A stretch of 64,000 bases of DNA from Anaerosoma tenue (GTDB lineage Bacteria > Actinomycetota > Coriobacteriia > Anaerosomatales > Anaerosomataceae): the NCBI RefSeq assembly GCF_023161965.1, contig NZ_JALNTY010000001.1, positions 434,001 to 498,000 on the forward strand, given 5' to 3'. The translations under genes were made by a program, and so were the position numbers. Below are positions 26,949 through 35,730 of the stretch, in pieces. The notes below the pieces were generated by a model. The model had not been told where the DNA came from. It saw only the letters and a list, made by a program, of their open reading frames with translations, and did no database searches. Within the stretch, counting starts at the first letter, position 1; every line of letters starts with the position of its first letter.

Positions 26949-29720
26949 TCAGCCGAGCTCCGCGACCACTTCCGAGCAGCGCCCACACAACCCGTCCGGA
27001 CCGAGCGCGCGCAGGTTCCAGCACCGCGGACACTTCTCCCCGGACGCACGCTCCACCCGTACGGAGATCTCCGACGACTCGGCGCCGAGGGCGACCTCTG
27101 AGACGATGAAGAGCTCCGCGAGCACGCCGCTGTGACGCGCGCCCAGCACCTCGAGCACCTCGGCCGGGGCGTCGACGACGAGCCGCGCCTCCTGGCTCTT
27201 GCCCACCGTCCCGGCGTTCCGCGCTTCCTCGAGCGCCTTGGTGGCAACGTCGCGCACCGCTAGCACGACACCGTACTGCTCCCGCAGGACCGCCGCATCA
27301 TCGGCAGGAACGTCCACGGCAGGCCAGCCCGCGAGCTGCACGCTCACCACGTCGCCGCGCAGCGCTTCGGGCATGAACTGCCATACCTCCTCGGTGGTGA
27401 ACGTCAGCACCGGCGCGATCAGGCGCACCAGCGTGGTGAGGATGGTCGCGAGCACCGTCTGCGCGCTCCTGCGGCCCGTGGAGTCGGCGGCGTCGGCGTA
27501 CAGCCGGTCCTTGAGCACGTCCAGGTAGTACGAGGACAGCTCTGTCACGCAGTAACCATGCACCGCGTGGAACACCTGATGGAACCGCCATCCGTCGTAC
27601 GCGGCCGTCACTTTGGCCGTGAGGTCCGCGAGCTGCACCAGCGCGAACCGGTCCATCTCCTCCATCTCGCTCCATGCCACCTCGTGCTCCGGGCTGTAGT
27701 CGTAGAGGTTCGACAGCAGGAACCGGAAGGTGTTGCGGATGCGGCGATACGCCTCGCCGGTCCTGTCGAGGATCTCGTTGGAGACGTTGATGTCCTGGCC
27801 ATAGTCTGCCGAGGCGACCCACAGCCTGATGATATCGGCGCCTGACTTCTCGATGACATCGAGCGGCGAGATGGTGTTGCCGAGCGACTTGGACATCTTG
27901 CGGCCCTCGCCGTCCACGATGAACCCGTGGGTGAGCACGCGCTCGTAGGGAGCGATACCGTACGCTCCCACGCTCGTGAGCAGCGCCGACTGGAACCATC
28001 CGCGGTGCTGGTCGGACCCCTCGAGGTACAGCTCGGCCGGGCGGTGCAACTCATCACGGGCCTCAAGCACCGCGGTGTGCGACACACCCGACTCCCACCA
28101 CACGTCCACGATATCGTCCTCGGGCTTGAGGTCGTCCACACCCGCGCCGCATCGGCCGCAGACCGTGTCCTGCGGCAGGTAGTCGGCCGGCTTGTGCGTG
28201 AACCACGCGTCCGCGCCTTCGGTGCGGAACAGGTCGATCACCGCGTCGAACGTCGCCTCCGTGGCCACGGTCTCTCCGCACTTGGCGCAGGTGAACACGG
28301 GTATCGGCACCCCCCATGCGCGCTGGCGGCTGATGCACCAGTCGGGCCGGTCGGCCACCATCGAGGACATCCGGTTGACGCTCCACCCGGGGATCCATTG
28401 CACCTCGCCGATCGCACGCATGGCGTTCTCGCGAAGACCGGTCTTCTCCATGCTCACGAACCACTGCTCCGTGGCGCGGAAGATCACCGGCTGCTTGCAT
28501 CGCCAGCAGTGCGGATAGCTGTGTGAGATCCTCGCCGACGCGACGAGCGTCCCGCGCTCGCCGAGCCATTCGATGATCCTGGGATTGGCGTCCCACACGC
28601 GCATCCCCTCGAAGGGACCCCCGCCTGCGTCGAACGTGCCGTCGTCCTGCACGGGCATCGGCATCGGCAGTCCGTGCCGGACGCCCATGATGTAGTCCTC
28701 GTCGCCATGGCCCGGCGCGGTATGGACGGCGCCGGTACCTGTGGAGAGCTCCACGTGCTCGCCCGTCACCACAACACCGCTCACGCCCTCGTGGACCGGC
28801 TGGGCATAGTGCAGTCCGGCGAGATCGCGCCCTTTCACCCGCGTGTCGAGCACCTCGTAGGACTCCCAACCCGCGGCCCCGGCCACCGATGGCACGAGCA
28901 CCTCGGCCATCACGAGAACGCGCCCGTCGGGCGTTCTCACGCCCACGTAGTCGGCGTCGTCGGCAAGCGTGACGGCGACGTTGGCCGGAAGCGTCCACGG
29001 CGTTGTGGTCCAGATCAGCAGCGACACCGGGCCGGCCGCGTCCCACGGCGTCTCATCCGTGAAGGCGAACGCCACGTAGATGGAGTCCGACGTCTCGTCC
29101 GCGTACTCGATCTCCGCCTCGGCGAGAGCGGTGTGGCAACGCACGCACCAGTGGATCGGCTTGGCGCCCTTGTGTATGGCGCCGTCGAGGTACATCGTCT
29201 TGAAGATCTCCACGTTGCCGGCCTCGTACTCGTGCGCGAGCGTCAGGTACGGGTCGTCCCAATCCCCGCGCACGCCGAGCCGCTTGAACTCCTCGCGCTG
29301 CACGTCCACGAACTTGAGCGCGTAGTCGCGGCACAGTTCGCGCAGCTTGGCCTGACTGATGGCGGCCATCTTCTCCGGGCCGAGGTTCTTCTCCACCTGG
29401 TGCTCGATCGGCTGACCGTGGCAGTCCCAGCCCGGCACGTACGGCGAGTAGCAGCCACGCATGCTCTTGTACTTGACGATGAGGTCCTTCAGCACCTTGT
29501 TGTAGGCGGTGCCCATGTGGATGTGGCCGTTCGCGTACGGGGGGCCGTCGTGCAGCACGAAGGGCTCGCCATCACGGGTCGCCTCAAGCGAGCGCCGGTA
29601 GATGTCGTTCTCCTCCCAGAACCGCAGCCAATCAGGCTCTCGGGTACTGAGGTTCGCGCGCATCGGGAACTCCGTGCGCGGGAGGTTCATCGTGCTCTTG
29701 AAGTCCTGCTTCTCGCCCAT
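26949..29720 (-). CDS. ileS: Isoleucyl-tRNA synthetase
   Basis: A 923-residue class I synthetase. The HIGH-type motif is GPPYANGHIHMG and the KMSKS loop is GRKMSKSLGN. An editing (CP1) domain occupies about residues 190-420, and the C-terminus has a zinc ribbon CPRCWNLRALGPDGLCGRC. ATG 29720 (MGEKQDFKSTMNLP) is chosen to match the family N-terminus; longer in-frame starts are less likely. Expression is controlled by the T-box leader at 29767-29975. Confidence 0.96.
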   Translation of the reverse strand: MGEKQDFKSTMNLPRTEFPMRANLSTREPDWLRFWEENDIYRRSLEATRDGEPFVLHDGPPYANGHIHMGTAYNKVLKDLIVKYKSMRGCYSPYVPGWDCHGQPIEHQVEKNLGPEKMAAISQAKLRELCRDYALKFVDVQREEFKRLGVRGDWDDPYLTLAHEYEAGNVEIFKTMYLDGAIHKGAKPIHWCVRCHTALAEAEIEYADETSDSIYVAFAFTDETPWDAAGPVSLLIWTTTPWTLPANVAVTLADDADYVGVRTPDGRVLVMAEVLVPSVAGAAGWESYEVLDTRVKGRDLAGLHYAQPVHEGVSGVVVTGEHVELSTGTGAVHTAPGHGDEDYIMGVRHGLPMPMPVQDDGTFDAGGGPFEGMRVWDANPRIIEWLGERGTLVASARISHSYPHCWRCKQPVIFRATEQWFVSMEKTGLRENAMRAIGEVQWIPGWSVNRMSSMVADRPDWCISRQRAWGVPIPVFTCAKCGETVATEATFDAVIDLFRTEGADAWFTHKPADYLPQDTVCGRCGAGVDDLKPEDDIVDVWWESGVSHTAVLEARDELHRPAELYLEGSDQHRGWFQSALLTSVGAYGIAPYERVLTHGFIVDGEGRKMSKSLGNTISPLDVIEKSGADIIRLWVASADYGQDINVSNEILDRTGEAYRRIRNTFRFLLSNLYDYSPEHEVAWSEMEEMDRFALVQLADLTAKVTAAYDGWRFHQVFHAVHGYCVTELSSYYLDVLKDRLYADAADSTGRRSAQTVLATILTTLVRLIAPVLTFTTEEVWQFMPEALRGDVVSVQLAGWPAVDVPADDAAVLREQYGVVLAVRDVATKALEEARNAGTVGKSQEARLVVDAPAEVLEVLGARHSGVLAELFIVSEVALGAESSEISVRVERASGEKCPRCWNLRALGPDGLCGRCSEVVAELG

Positions 29721-29766
29721 CCCACCGGTCCTCTCACCGTTGACCATCCATGCCGCGCAACGCAAA

Positions 29767-29975
29767 GGCGCGCCCGTCCGCGTCTGGGACGAAGCGCGCC
29801 TCCATGAGGTCTACTCCGCGGTACCACCCAGCTTGCGCACCTCGGATGAGGCCGCGCCACTCGGTCGCCCGATAACGGGGGCTGCCGTCGACGTCTACTT
29901 GTCCCTGCCGGGCCGTTCGGGCCGAGGCTCTAGGGTGATCTTCGGAACCGCCGCGCCACGCGGGCTCCCACTGTC
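29767..29975 (-). promoter_or_regulatory. T-box riboswitch of ileS (short Stem I type)
   Basis: The leader contains the canonical T-box bulge sequence TGGGTGGTACCGCGG (29816-29830), which pairs with the tRNA acceptor end. About 105 bases upstream, GGTTC and GAGCC form a short stem whose loop holds ATC (29937-29939), an isoleucine codon fitting the specifier. A GGCC-CGAAC-GGCC hairpin follows (Stem II) and CCGTTATCGGG lies in the Stem III position. Downstream GGCGCGC and GCGCGCC form a hairpin (29767-29800). Uncharged tRNA-Ile would switch on ileS; whether control is on termination or translation is not resolved. The 5' part overlaps the upstream coding region. Confidence 0.85.
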
Positions 29976-30685
29976 CCCGCTCGCTTGATGAGGCCGGTAT
30001 CGGTCCTACTCGTCCCTGTCGTCGCCATGGTCGTGCCGGCGAGCCTCCCGGCTCGCGTAGCTGCGATGGTATCCCCCTCGGGCGCGGGGGTCAACGCACG
30101 CACGTACTCCTCACGCTCGAAGAACGCGGTGAGCACCTCTACGCATTCGGCGGCCTGCGCTCCCGTCATCCCGGCCCCCAGCCGTATGGCCGAGCGCCAT
30201 GCGCTGATCTCGATGCGCGGATGCGGACGGCCTTTGGGATGCGCTGGCAACGATCTCGCGCTCTCGATGGCATGGCGGGGGATGTGAAGCCCGATCGGCA
30301 CCCTGCCCGCCTGACGGCGGACGGTGATCCGGGCCGGATCGATGGTGAGCGTCTCCACACCGCTCCGGGCGTACACCGTGCCCCAGAACGTGAGGAACGC
30401 GATGGCGTGCAGCGCGGCAGTCAACAGCATCAGGACCACCCAGATGAGCAGGCGATACCAGAAGCCGTCAGGGAACCCCCAGCCCAGATACCACACGCTC
30501 GCGACCACTACGGCCGCCGTCCATGGGGCGCCATACAGGATAGCGGCCGTCCGCCAGCCCGTGTGCGCCGGTGCGGGTGCCACGATGGTGAGCACGTCCT
30601 CGCCCACGGTGACCACCGGCCGATCCGGACGGGTGCACCCCGAGTCGTCGCGCTGGACGGTCACCGGACGATGCTTCGCCGACAT
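29930..30685 (-). CDS. Membrane protein with PH-like cytoplasmic domain, unknown
   Basis: A 251-residue protein. Two hydrophobic helices (about residues 45-72 and 78-110) are followed by a strand-rich domain (YARSGVETLTIDPARITVRR to HPRIEISAWRSAI) resembling bacterial PH-like membrane proteins. The basic tail ends VARRFRRSP. ATG 30685 lies one base after the DUF167 stop. The last about 20 codons and the stop (29930-29932) overlap Stem I of the ileS T-box. Function unknown. Confidence 0.7.
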   Translation of the reverse strand: MSAKHRPVTVQRDDSGCTRPDRPVVTVGEDVLTIVAPAPAHTGWRTAAILYGAPWTAAVVVASVWYLGWGFPDGFWYRLLIWVVLMLLTAALHAIAFLTFWGTVYARSGVETLTIDPARITVRRQAGRVPIGLHIPRHAIESARSLPAHPKGRPHPRIEISAWRSAIRLGAGMTGAQAAECVEVLTAFFEREEYVRALTPAPEGDTIAATRAGRLAGTTMATTGTSRTDTGLIKRAGTVGARVARRFRRSP

Positions 30686-30686
30686 C

Positions 30687-30962
30687 TCAGCCGGACCCTT
30701 CCGGCGGCCGCCCGAACACCCGGACGACGTCGGCGTCCGTGACACCCTCCACCTCGACCTGCTTGTGACGGCTCGCGCCCCCGCGAATGACGTCCACCGC
30801 CGACTTGGGGACTCCTAGTGCCTTGGCGACGGCCGTGCACACCGCCGTGTTCGCCTTGCCGTCTTCCGGCACCGCCCGCACCCGTACAAACAACTCACCC
30901 CCACGCCAGCCCGCGACCTCGTCGCGAGCGGACCTGGGGGTGACATGGACCGCGATACGCAT
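30687..30962 (-). CDS. DUF167/YggU-family protein
   Basis: A 91-residue protein starting MRIAVHVTPRSARDEVAGW. The family core VRAVPEDGKANTAVCTAVAKALG followed by VDVIRGGASRHKQVEVEGV is clear. Biochemical function is unknown. It lies between divIVA (10-base gap) and the membrane protein gene, matching the frequent YggT-YggU neighbourhood in bacterial genomes. Confidence 0.92.
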   Translation of the reverse strand: MRIAVHVTPRSARDEVAGWRGGELFVRVRAVPEDGKANTAVCTAVAKALGVPKSAVDVIRGGASRHKQVEVEGVTDADVVRVFGRPPEGSG

Positions 30963-30972
30963 GATCCGGCGC

Positions 30973-31743
30973 CTAGTCGATCTCCTCGATGTCGGTATCG
31001 TCCTCGCGTTCACCGAAGCCGAACTCGGCCACGTCGAACTCCACGGTCGCATCGGGCTCGATCTCGGCCTCGCCAAGATCGCCGAGGTGCAGGCTTGCCA
31101 CGAAACCGCTGCTCGGGGGCTCAGGCGACTCGTCGACGGCGCGCTCCGTCGGCGCGGGCGCCTGTGATGCGGGGGCAACGGCCGGGGCCTCCGGTTCCCG
31201 GACCGGAGAGGCCGGGATGTCCCACGACTCCTGCCGGGGTGCGCCGCCCGTCTGGACGTCCTCGGCCGCCTCTTCCACGACAGCCTGGACGTCATCGGGC
31301 AAGCCTACCTCGGCAAGCGTGGCAAGGTGCTTCTCGAGCAACGCCCTGAACGACGAACGGAACTCCTCCTCGGCCTGTTTGATGCGGCCGAGCTCGGCTG
31401 TCGCCTTCTGCTTGTTGGTGAGCGCCGAGTGGATGATGTCCTTGCCCTTGACCTCGGCTTCCTTGAGTACGGCATCCGCTTCGCGCTGCGCCTTCTGCGT
31501 GATCTCGTCTGCCGACTTCTGCGCCGAGAGCAGGGTGTTGTGGAGCGTGCGCTCCATGTCCTGATAGGTGCGCACCTTCTCCTCGAGCGCTTCGATCCTC
31601 TCCGAGAGGTCGATGTTCTCCTTGAACAGCCGCTCGAGCTCGTCGGCCACCTGGTCGAGGAACTCGTCGACCTCCGCCTCGTTGTAGCCGCGGAGGGCGT
31701 GGTTGAACTCCTTGTGATGTATGTCGAGAGGTGTGAGTCTCAT
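30973..31743 (-). CDS. divIVA: DivIVA cell pole/division site protein
   Basis: A 256-residue protein. The N-terminal membrane-binding domain reads LTPLDIHHKEFNHALRGYNE and EVDEFLDQVADELERLF. A long coiled coil covers about residues 30-155. The C-terminus is Pro/Ala-rich, then acidic (EREDDTDIEEID). DivIVA recognises negative membrane curvature and recruits cell-wall machinery; in Actinomycetota it organises growth sites. It lies in the common sepF-proC-yggT-divIVA cluster. Confidence 0.94.
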   Translation of the reverse strand: MRLTPLDIHHKEFNHALRGYNEAEVDEFLDQVADELERLFKENIDLSERIEALEEKVRTYQDMERTLHNTLLSAQKSADEITQKAQREADAVLKEAEVKGKDIIHSALTNKQKATAELGRIKQAEEEFRSSFRALLEKHLATLAEVGLPDDVQAVVEEAAEDVQTGGAPRQESWDIPASPVREPEAPAVAPASQAPAPTERAVDESPEPPSSGFVASLHLGDLGEAEIEPDATVEFDVAEFGFGEREDDTDIEEID

Positions 31744-31791
31744 GAAACGATCCTTCCTCGAGACCCGTCTGGTCTACTCCGGCATTCTAAC

Positions 31792-32055
31792 CTAAAGCGT
31801 GGTCATCACACGTATCAGGGCGTTGGCGACGAGCCGCAGGACCAGCAACGCCACGATCGGTGAGAAGTCGATCCCGCCCATCGGCGGGATGAACCGCCGG
31901 AATATCCCCAGCCACGGCTCGGTGATCGTGCCGAGCACACGGTAGATGTCCAGCAGCATGCCGCTGCTCGGACGGAACCACGACATCAGGATGTAGGCGA
32001 TGATGAGGATCTCGTAGAACCTCACGAGCTGGCTGAGAAGGGCGGCGAGCGTCAC
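31792..32055 (-). CDS. YggT-family membrane protein
   Basis: An 87-residue protein with two YggT-type hydrophobic segments (VRFYEILIIAYILMSWF and FSPIVALLVLRLVANAL) and the motif RVLGTITEPWLGIFRRFIPP. The family is linked to division clusters and osmotic tolerance, but its activity is not established. Its ATG overlaps the proC stop by 4 bp. Confidence 0.92.
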   Translation of the reverse strand: MTLAALLSQLVRFYEILIIAYILMSWFRPSSGMLLDIYRVLGTITEPWLGIFRRFIPPMGGIDFSPIVALLVLRLVANALIRVMTTL

Positions 32056-32861
32056 GAGCCCAGCTCCTCGGAGCGGGCCACCGCGGCCGCCACCGCGTCA
32101 TCGATCGCCGCGCGGAACCCGCCCGACTCGAGCGCCGCGAGGGCGGCGATCGTGGTGCCTCCCGGACTCGCGACCCAGTCGACGAGCTCCTCGGCGTGCA
32201 TCTCCGTGCGGGAGAAGAGGTCCATCGTGCCCCTGATCGTCTGGACGGCAAGCGCCTGCGCCACGTCATGCGAGAGACCCTGCCGTACTCCGGCACGGGC
32301 GAGCGCGCCCACGAACATGGCGGCGTAGGCCGGCCCGGAACCGGAGATCGCCCCGGCCGCATCCTGGGCCTGCTCGGCGATCACCACGGCTTCACCCACC
32401 GCCTGGAACACCCCGCGCACGCGCTCCACGTGTTCGTCGGTCGCGGCGGAGCCGCCGCTGATCGCGGCCATACCCTGTCCCACCATCGTGGGGGTGTTCG
32501 GCATCACGCGCACCACCGGCGTGCCGGTGGGAAGCAGCGCTTCGAGCCGCGCGGTGGGGACGCCAACGGCGATGGAAACGACCACCGTGCCCTCGCCCAC
32601 CTCATCGGCGATGTGCGCCACCACGGCATCGATGATCTGCGGCTTCACGGCGAGAAGGAGCATCTCCGCCCGCGACGCCACCTCGTGGCCGTCCACGACC
32701 GTGGCGATCCCCTGCCGCTCGAACACCTCGCGCCGCTTCGCCGAGGGCTCGGCCACCACGATCTCATCGGCGGCGAGCTCACCGGCGGCGATGAGACCTG
32801 CGGCGATGGCTTCTCCCATCCGCCCGCCACCCACGATGGCGAGCGTGTATGTATCGCTCAT
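32052..32861 (-). CDS. proC: Pyrroline-5-carboxylate reductase
   Basis: A 269-residue NAD(P)H enzyme making proline. The Rossmann loop is AIVGGGRMGEAIAAGL. The C-terminal dimer domain has the signature SGSGPAYAAMFVGAL and SPGGTTIAALAALESGGFR. It is embedded in the sepF-yggT-divIVA cell-division group, a conserved but functionally unexplained location. Confidence 0.95.
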   Translation of the reverse strand: MSDTYTLAIVGGGRMGEAIAAGLIAAGELAADEIVVAEPSAKRREVFERQGIATVVDGHEVASRAEMLLLAVKPQIIDAVVAHIADEVGEGTVVVSIAVGVPTARLEALLPTGTPVVRVMPNTPTMVGQGMAAISGGSAATDEHVERVRGVFQAVGEAVVIAEQAQDAAGAISGSGPAYAAMFVGALARAGVRQGLSHDVAQALAVQTIRGTMDLFSRTEMHAEELVDWVASPGGTTIAALAALESGGFRAAIDDAVAAAVARSEELGS

Positions 32862-32869
32862 CGGCTACC

Positions 32870-33391
32870 TCACCTCTCGATCCCGAAGAGACCCCTGTCG
32901 CGAAGCGCGGCACGCTGAGCGTCACTCACGTCCACGTTGGCCGGAGTGAGCATGAAGACCTTCTCGGACACCTTCTGAAGGCCGCCGTTGAGGCCGTACG
33001 TGAGCCCGGACGCGAAGTCGATGAAGCGCTTGGCGAGCTCGGGGTCGGTCATCGTGAGGTTCATGATGACCGGCATCCCGCTCTTGAACTTGTCGGCGAT
33101 CGACTGAACCTCGGCGTACGCCCGGGGCTCCACGATCTGCATCTTCACCTGAGGGACGGCCTGCACGCCGGGTCCCGGAACCACCGAACCGGCACGCGCT
33201 GCGTCGCGCGCACGGTCGACATCGGGCTCGCGCGCCACGCGCCGCACCGACGTCGGCTCTTCATCGTACGGACTGCGGTACTGCGGACGCGCATCGAACT
33301 CCGCGCCCTCGTCGACGTCATCGTAATCGTCGTAGTCGTCGTAGTCGTCGCCGAACCCGAGCCTCGCCTTGATGTCACGCCACACGCTCAC
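32870..33391 (-). CDS. sepF: SepF cell division protein
   Basis: A 173-residue protein starting at GTG 33391. An N-terminal amphipathic helix (SVWRDIKARLGF) for membrane binding is followed by an acidic DYDDYDDYDD repeat and a disordered linker. The SepF core begins near residue 82 (VKMQIVEPRAYAEVQSIADKF) and ends VFMLTPANVDV. It anchors FtsZ to the membrane, so it works with ftsZ at 39974-41065; no ftsA was seen in this window. Confidence 0.95.
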   Translation of the reverse strand: MSVWRDIKARLGFGDDYDDYDDYDDVDEGAEFDARPQYRSPYDEEPTSVRRVAREPDVDRARDAARAGSVVPGPGVQAVPQVKMQIVEPRAYAEVQSIADKFKSGMPVIMNLTMTDPELAKRFIDFASGLTYGLNGGLQKVSEKVFMLTPANVDVSDAQRAALRDRGLFGIER

Positions 33392-33421
33392 GGTCTGCTC
33401 CTTGCATCGGGTACGCGGGTC

Positions 33422-34099
33422 CTATCTGCCGAAGATCGCCCGACCGATACGCACGATCGTGGCACCCTCCTCGATGGCGACCTCGAAGTCGTTCGTCATG
33501 CCCATCGAGAGCTCGGTCAACTCTACGCCATTGAAACGCATACCGCCGAGGGATTCAAACAGCGTGCGCATGTCGCGGAACACCCAGCGCACGCCCTCGG
33601 CGCGCTGCAGCGGTGCGATCGTCATCAACCCCTTCACGCGCACGTTGGGCAGCTCGATCGAGGCGGTGAGCATCTCCTCCACCTCCGAGCGGTCGATACC
33701 GTGCTTGGAGGCTTCGTGCGAGATATTCACCTGGAGGAGCACCGGCTGCACGACCCCGCGCGTGCCGGCGATGCGATCTATGCGCTCCAGCAGGCTCAGG
33801 GAGTCCACCGAGTGGATCAGCGCCGCCGACCCTACCACGTGCTGCGCCTTGTTGGATTGAAGCGTGCCGATGAAATGCCAGCGCACGTCCGGGAACAACC
33901 CGCGCTTGGCAACGAACTCCTGCACGCGGTTCTCGCCGAAGTCGGTCACCCCGGCCGCGATGGCCGCGCGCACCTCGGGCGGACCCACCGTCTTGGCCAC
34001 GGCGACGATGGTGATATCGTCGGCGTCGCGCCCGGCGCAGTCGGCCGCGTCACGGACGCGGCGGCGGACCGCCTCGTATCGCTCGGCGATCTGGCTCAC
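33422..34099 (-). CDS. YggS/YlmE-family PLP-binding protein
   Basis: A 225-residue single-domain TIM-barrel protein. The PLP lysine lies in ITIVAVAKTVGPPEV; other marks are DFGENRVQEFVAKR, WHFIGTLQSNKA and the phosphate-binding SMGMTNDFEVAIEEGATIVRIG. It is involved in PLP homeostasis rather than a known catalysis. The GTG start overlaps the phoU stop by 4 bp, joining the phosphate and division groups. Confidence 0.94.
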   Translation of the reverse strand: MSQIAERYEAVRRRVRDAADCAGRDADDITIVAVAKTVGPPEVRAAIAAGVTDFGENRVQEFVAKRGLFPDVRWHFIGTLQSNKAQHVVGSAALIHSVDSLSLLERIDRIAGTRGVVQPVLLQVNISHEASKHGIDRSEVEEMLTASIELPNVRVKGLMTIAPLQRAEGVRWVFRDMRTLFESLGGMRFNGVELTELSMGMTNDFEVAIEEGATIVRIGRAIFGR

Positions 34100-34779
34100 G
34101 CCTCTGGCGACCCCGATTCGTCCCCGAAACCGTCTTCGAACACCTCGAACTCTCCGGTGACCATATACACCAGCCGCTCACCGATATCCACTGCGTGGTC
34201 GGCGATCCGCTCCAGATACCGTGAAGCGAGCACCATGCTGCTCACCCACTCGATCTCTTCCTCGTCCTGCAACCTGCTGAGCTCCCGGAAGAACTGCTTG
34301 AACAGGTGATCGATGGGTTCGTCCATCTCCTTGAGCTTGTACGCGAGCTCCAGATCCTTCGTCTCGAGCGCCTCCAACATGGCCTCGAGCACGCGGTGCA
34401 CGAGATTGCCCTGCGCCCGGATCAGGTCGTACATCGTACGGGGGCCCGTGCGGGCCGCCGTGCGGCGGGTCGCCTTGGAAATGTTGACCGCCAGGTCGCC
34501 CATACGCTCCATGTGCATGTTGATGTGGCCGAGCGAGTACAGCAGCCGCAGGTCACGACCCACCGGGAACTGCGTGGCGATCGTCTCGATCATCCGCTCC
34601 TCGAGCTGGATCGTGCGGCTGTCGAGTTCATCATCGGTGGCGATCACCCGCTCGGCGAGATCGACGTCGCCTTCCACGAGGGACACGGTGGAGTCGCGCG
34701 TCATCTCGATGACGAGGCGGCCGATGTCCACGACCTCGGCTTTGATGGCCTTGAGTTCGTTGCGATAGGTCTCACGCAT
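34096..34779 (-). CDS. phoU: Phosphate transport regulator PhoU
   Basis: A 227-residue all-helical protein with two three-helix PhoU repeats (about residues 8-100 and 112-205); the metal-binding style motif EVVDIGRLVIEM and RYLERIADHAVDIGERLVYM mark them. It couples the Pst transporter to Pho signalling. ATG 34779 (MRETYRNELKAIK) is chosen to match the family start. It follows pstB after a 135-base gap that holds its own -10-like element. Confidence 0.94.
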   Translation of the reverse strand: MRETYRNELKAIKAEVVDIGRLVIEMTRDSTVSLVEGDVDLAERVIATDDELDSRTIQLEERMIETIATQFPVGRDLRLLYSLGHINMHMERMGDLAVNISKATRRTAARTGPRTMYDLIRAQGNLVHRVLEAMLEALETKDLELAYKLKEMDEPIDHLFKQFFRELSRLQDEEEIEWVSSMVLASRYLERIADHAVDIGERLVYMVTGEFEVFEDGFGDESGSPEA

Positions 34780-34822
34780 GGTGATCGTCGTCTCCTTCGA
34801 TGGCCGCCGCGAGCGTGCAGCC

Positions 34823-34860
34823 AGTATAGCCGTCCCGTACCGGCACACATGTGACGTGTC
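34823..34860 (-). promoter_or_regulatory. Putative phoU promoter with upstream palindrome
   Basis: A minus-strand TATACT (34823-34828) is a consensus-like -10 in the pstB-phoU gap. Just upstream is the palindrome-rich stretch CACACATGTGACGTGT (34843-34858), which could be an activator or repressor site. No good -35 is evident, which fits an activator-dependent promoter. Confidence 0.4.
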
Positions 34861-34914
34861 CGTTACACCGTGCCTACCCGTCTCCCGCCTCGCTCACCCG
34901 CGCGTGGACGGACC

Positions 34915-35730
34915 CTAGCCGAACCGTCCGGTGATGTAATCCTCGGTCCGCCGGTCGTGCGGGCTGGTGAAGATCTCGGCGGTCCGCCCGAACTCGATCA
35001 ACTCGGCTGGCTCGCCCTGCCTCTCCTGCAGGAAGAACGCGGTCTCATCGGAGACGCGCGCAGCCTGCTGCATGTTGTGCGTGACGATGATGATCGTCAC
35101 CGAGCTCTTCAGGTCGGCCATGAGGTCTTCGACCTTCTGCACGCTCGTGGGGTCGATCGCCGAGCACGGTTCGTCCATCAGGAGCACGTCGGGCTGCACC
35201 GCGAGCACACGTGCGATGCACAGCCGCTGCTGCTGGCCGCCGGAGAGCGTGAGCCCGCCGCGTCCCATGATGTCCTTGACCTCTTTCCACAGGTTCGCGC
35301 GCACGAGCGCCTGCTCCACGATCTCATCCAGCTGCCCCTTGTTCTTGATGCCGTGCAAGCGCGGGCCGAATGCGACGTTGTCGTAGATGGACATCGGGAA
35401 CGGGTTGGGCTGCTGGAAGATCATCCCCACGCGTCGCCGAAGGTCCACCGGATCGACGCCGGGGCCGTAGATGTCCTCATCGTCGAGGGTGATCGTCCCG
35501 TCGATGCGCGTTCCCGGAATGAGGTCGTTCATGCGGTTAAGGCACCGCAGGAACGTCGACTTGCCGCAACCCGACGGGCCGATGAACGCGGTGACGGCGT
35601 TCTCGCGCACGTCGATAGTGATGCCGGTGAGCGCGTGGAAGTCACCGTAGTAGAAGTCGAGGTCGCGAACGCTGAACTTCGCGGCTCCCGTGAGGGCATC
35701 GGTGTGCGCGGGAGCGGGCATTGCTGTCAT
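34915..35730 (-). CDS. pstB: Phosphate ABC transporter ATP-binding protein
   Basis: A 271-residue ATPase. Walker A is [20 protein letters not shown], the signature is [16 protein letters not shown] and Walker B is [13 protein letters not shown], with the switch His in IIIVTHNM. It powers PstCA-mediated phosphate uptake. ATG 35730 has GGAGG about 8 bases upstream and overlaps the pstA stop by 4 bp. Confidence 0.96.
   Translation of the reverse strand: MTAMPAPAHTDALTGAAKFSVRDLDFYYGDFHALTGITIDVRENAVTAFIGPSGCGKSTFLRCLNRMNDLIPGTRIDGTITLDDEDIYGPGVDPVDLRRRVGMIFQQPNPFPMSIYDNVAFGPRLHGIKNKGQLDEIVEQALVRANLWKEVKDIMGRGGLTLSGGQQQRLCIARVLAVQPDVLLMDEPCSAIDPTSVQKVEDLMADLKSSVTIIIVTHNMQQAARVSDETAFFLQERQGEPAELIEFGRTAEIFTSPHDRRTEDYITGRFG

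Noticed and set aside
33318-33355. Short tandem repeat resembling an array
   Set aside because: It is the in-frame Asp-Tyr-Asp repeat of the SepF linker, not a CRISPR or intergenic repeat. No CRISPR array was seen anywhere in the window.
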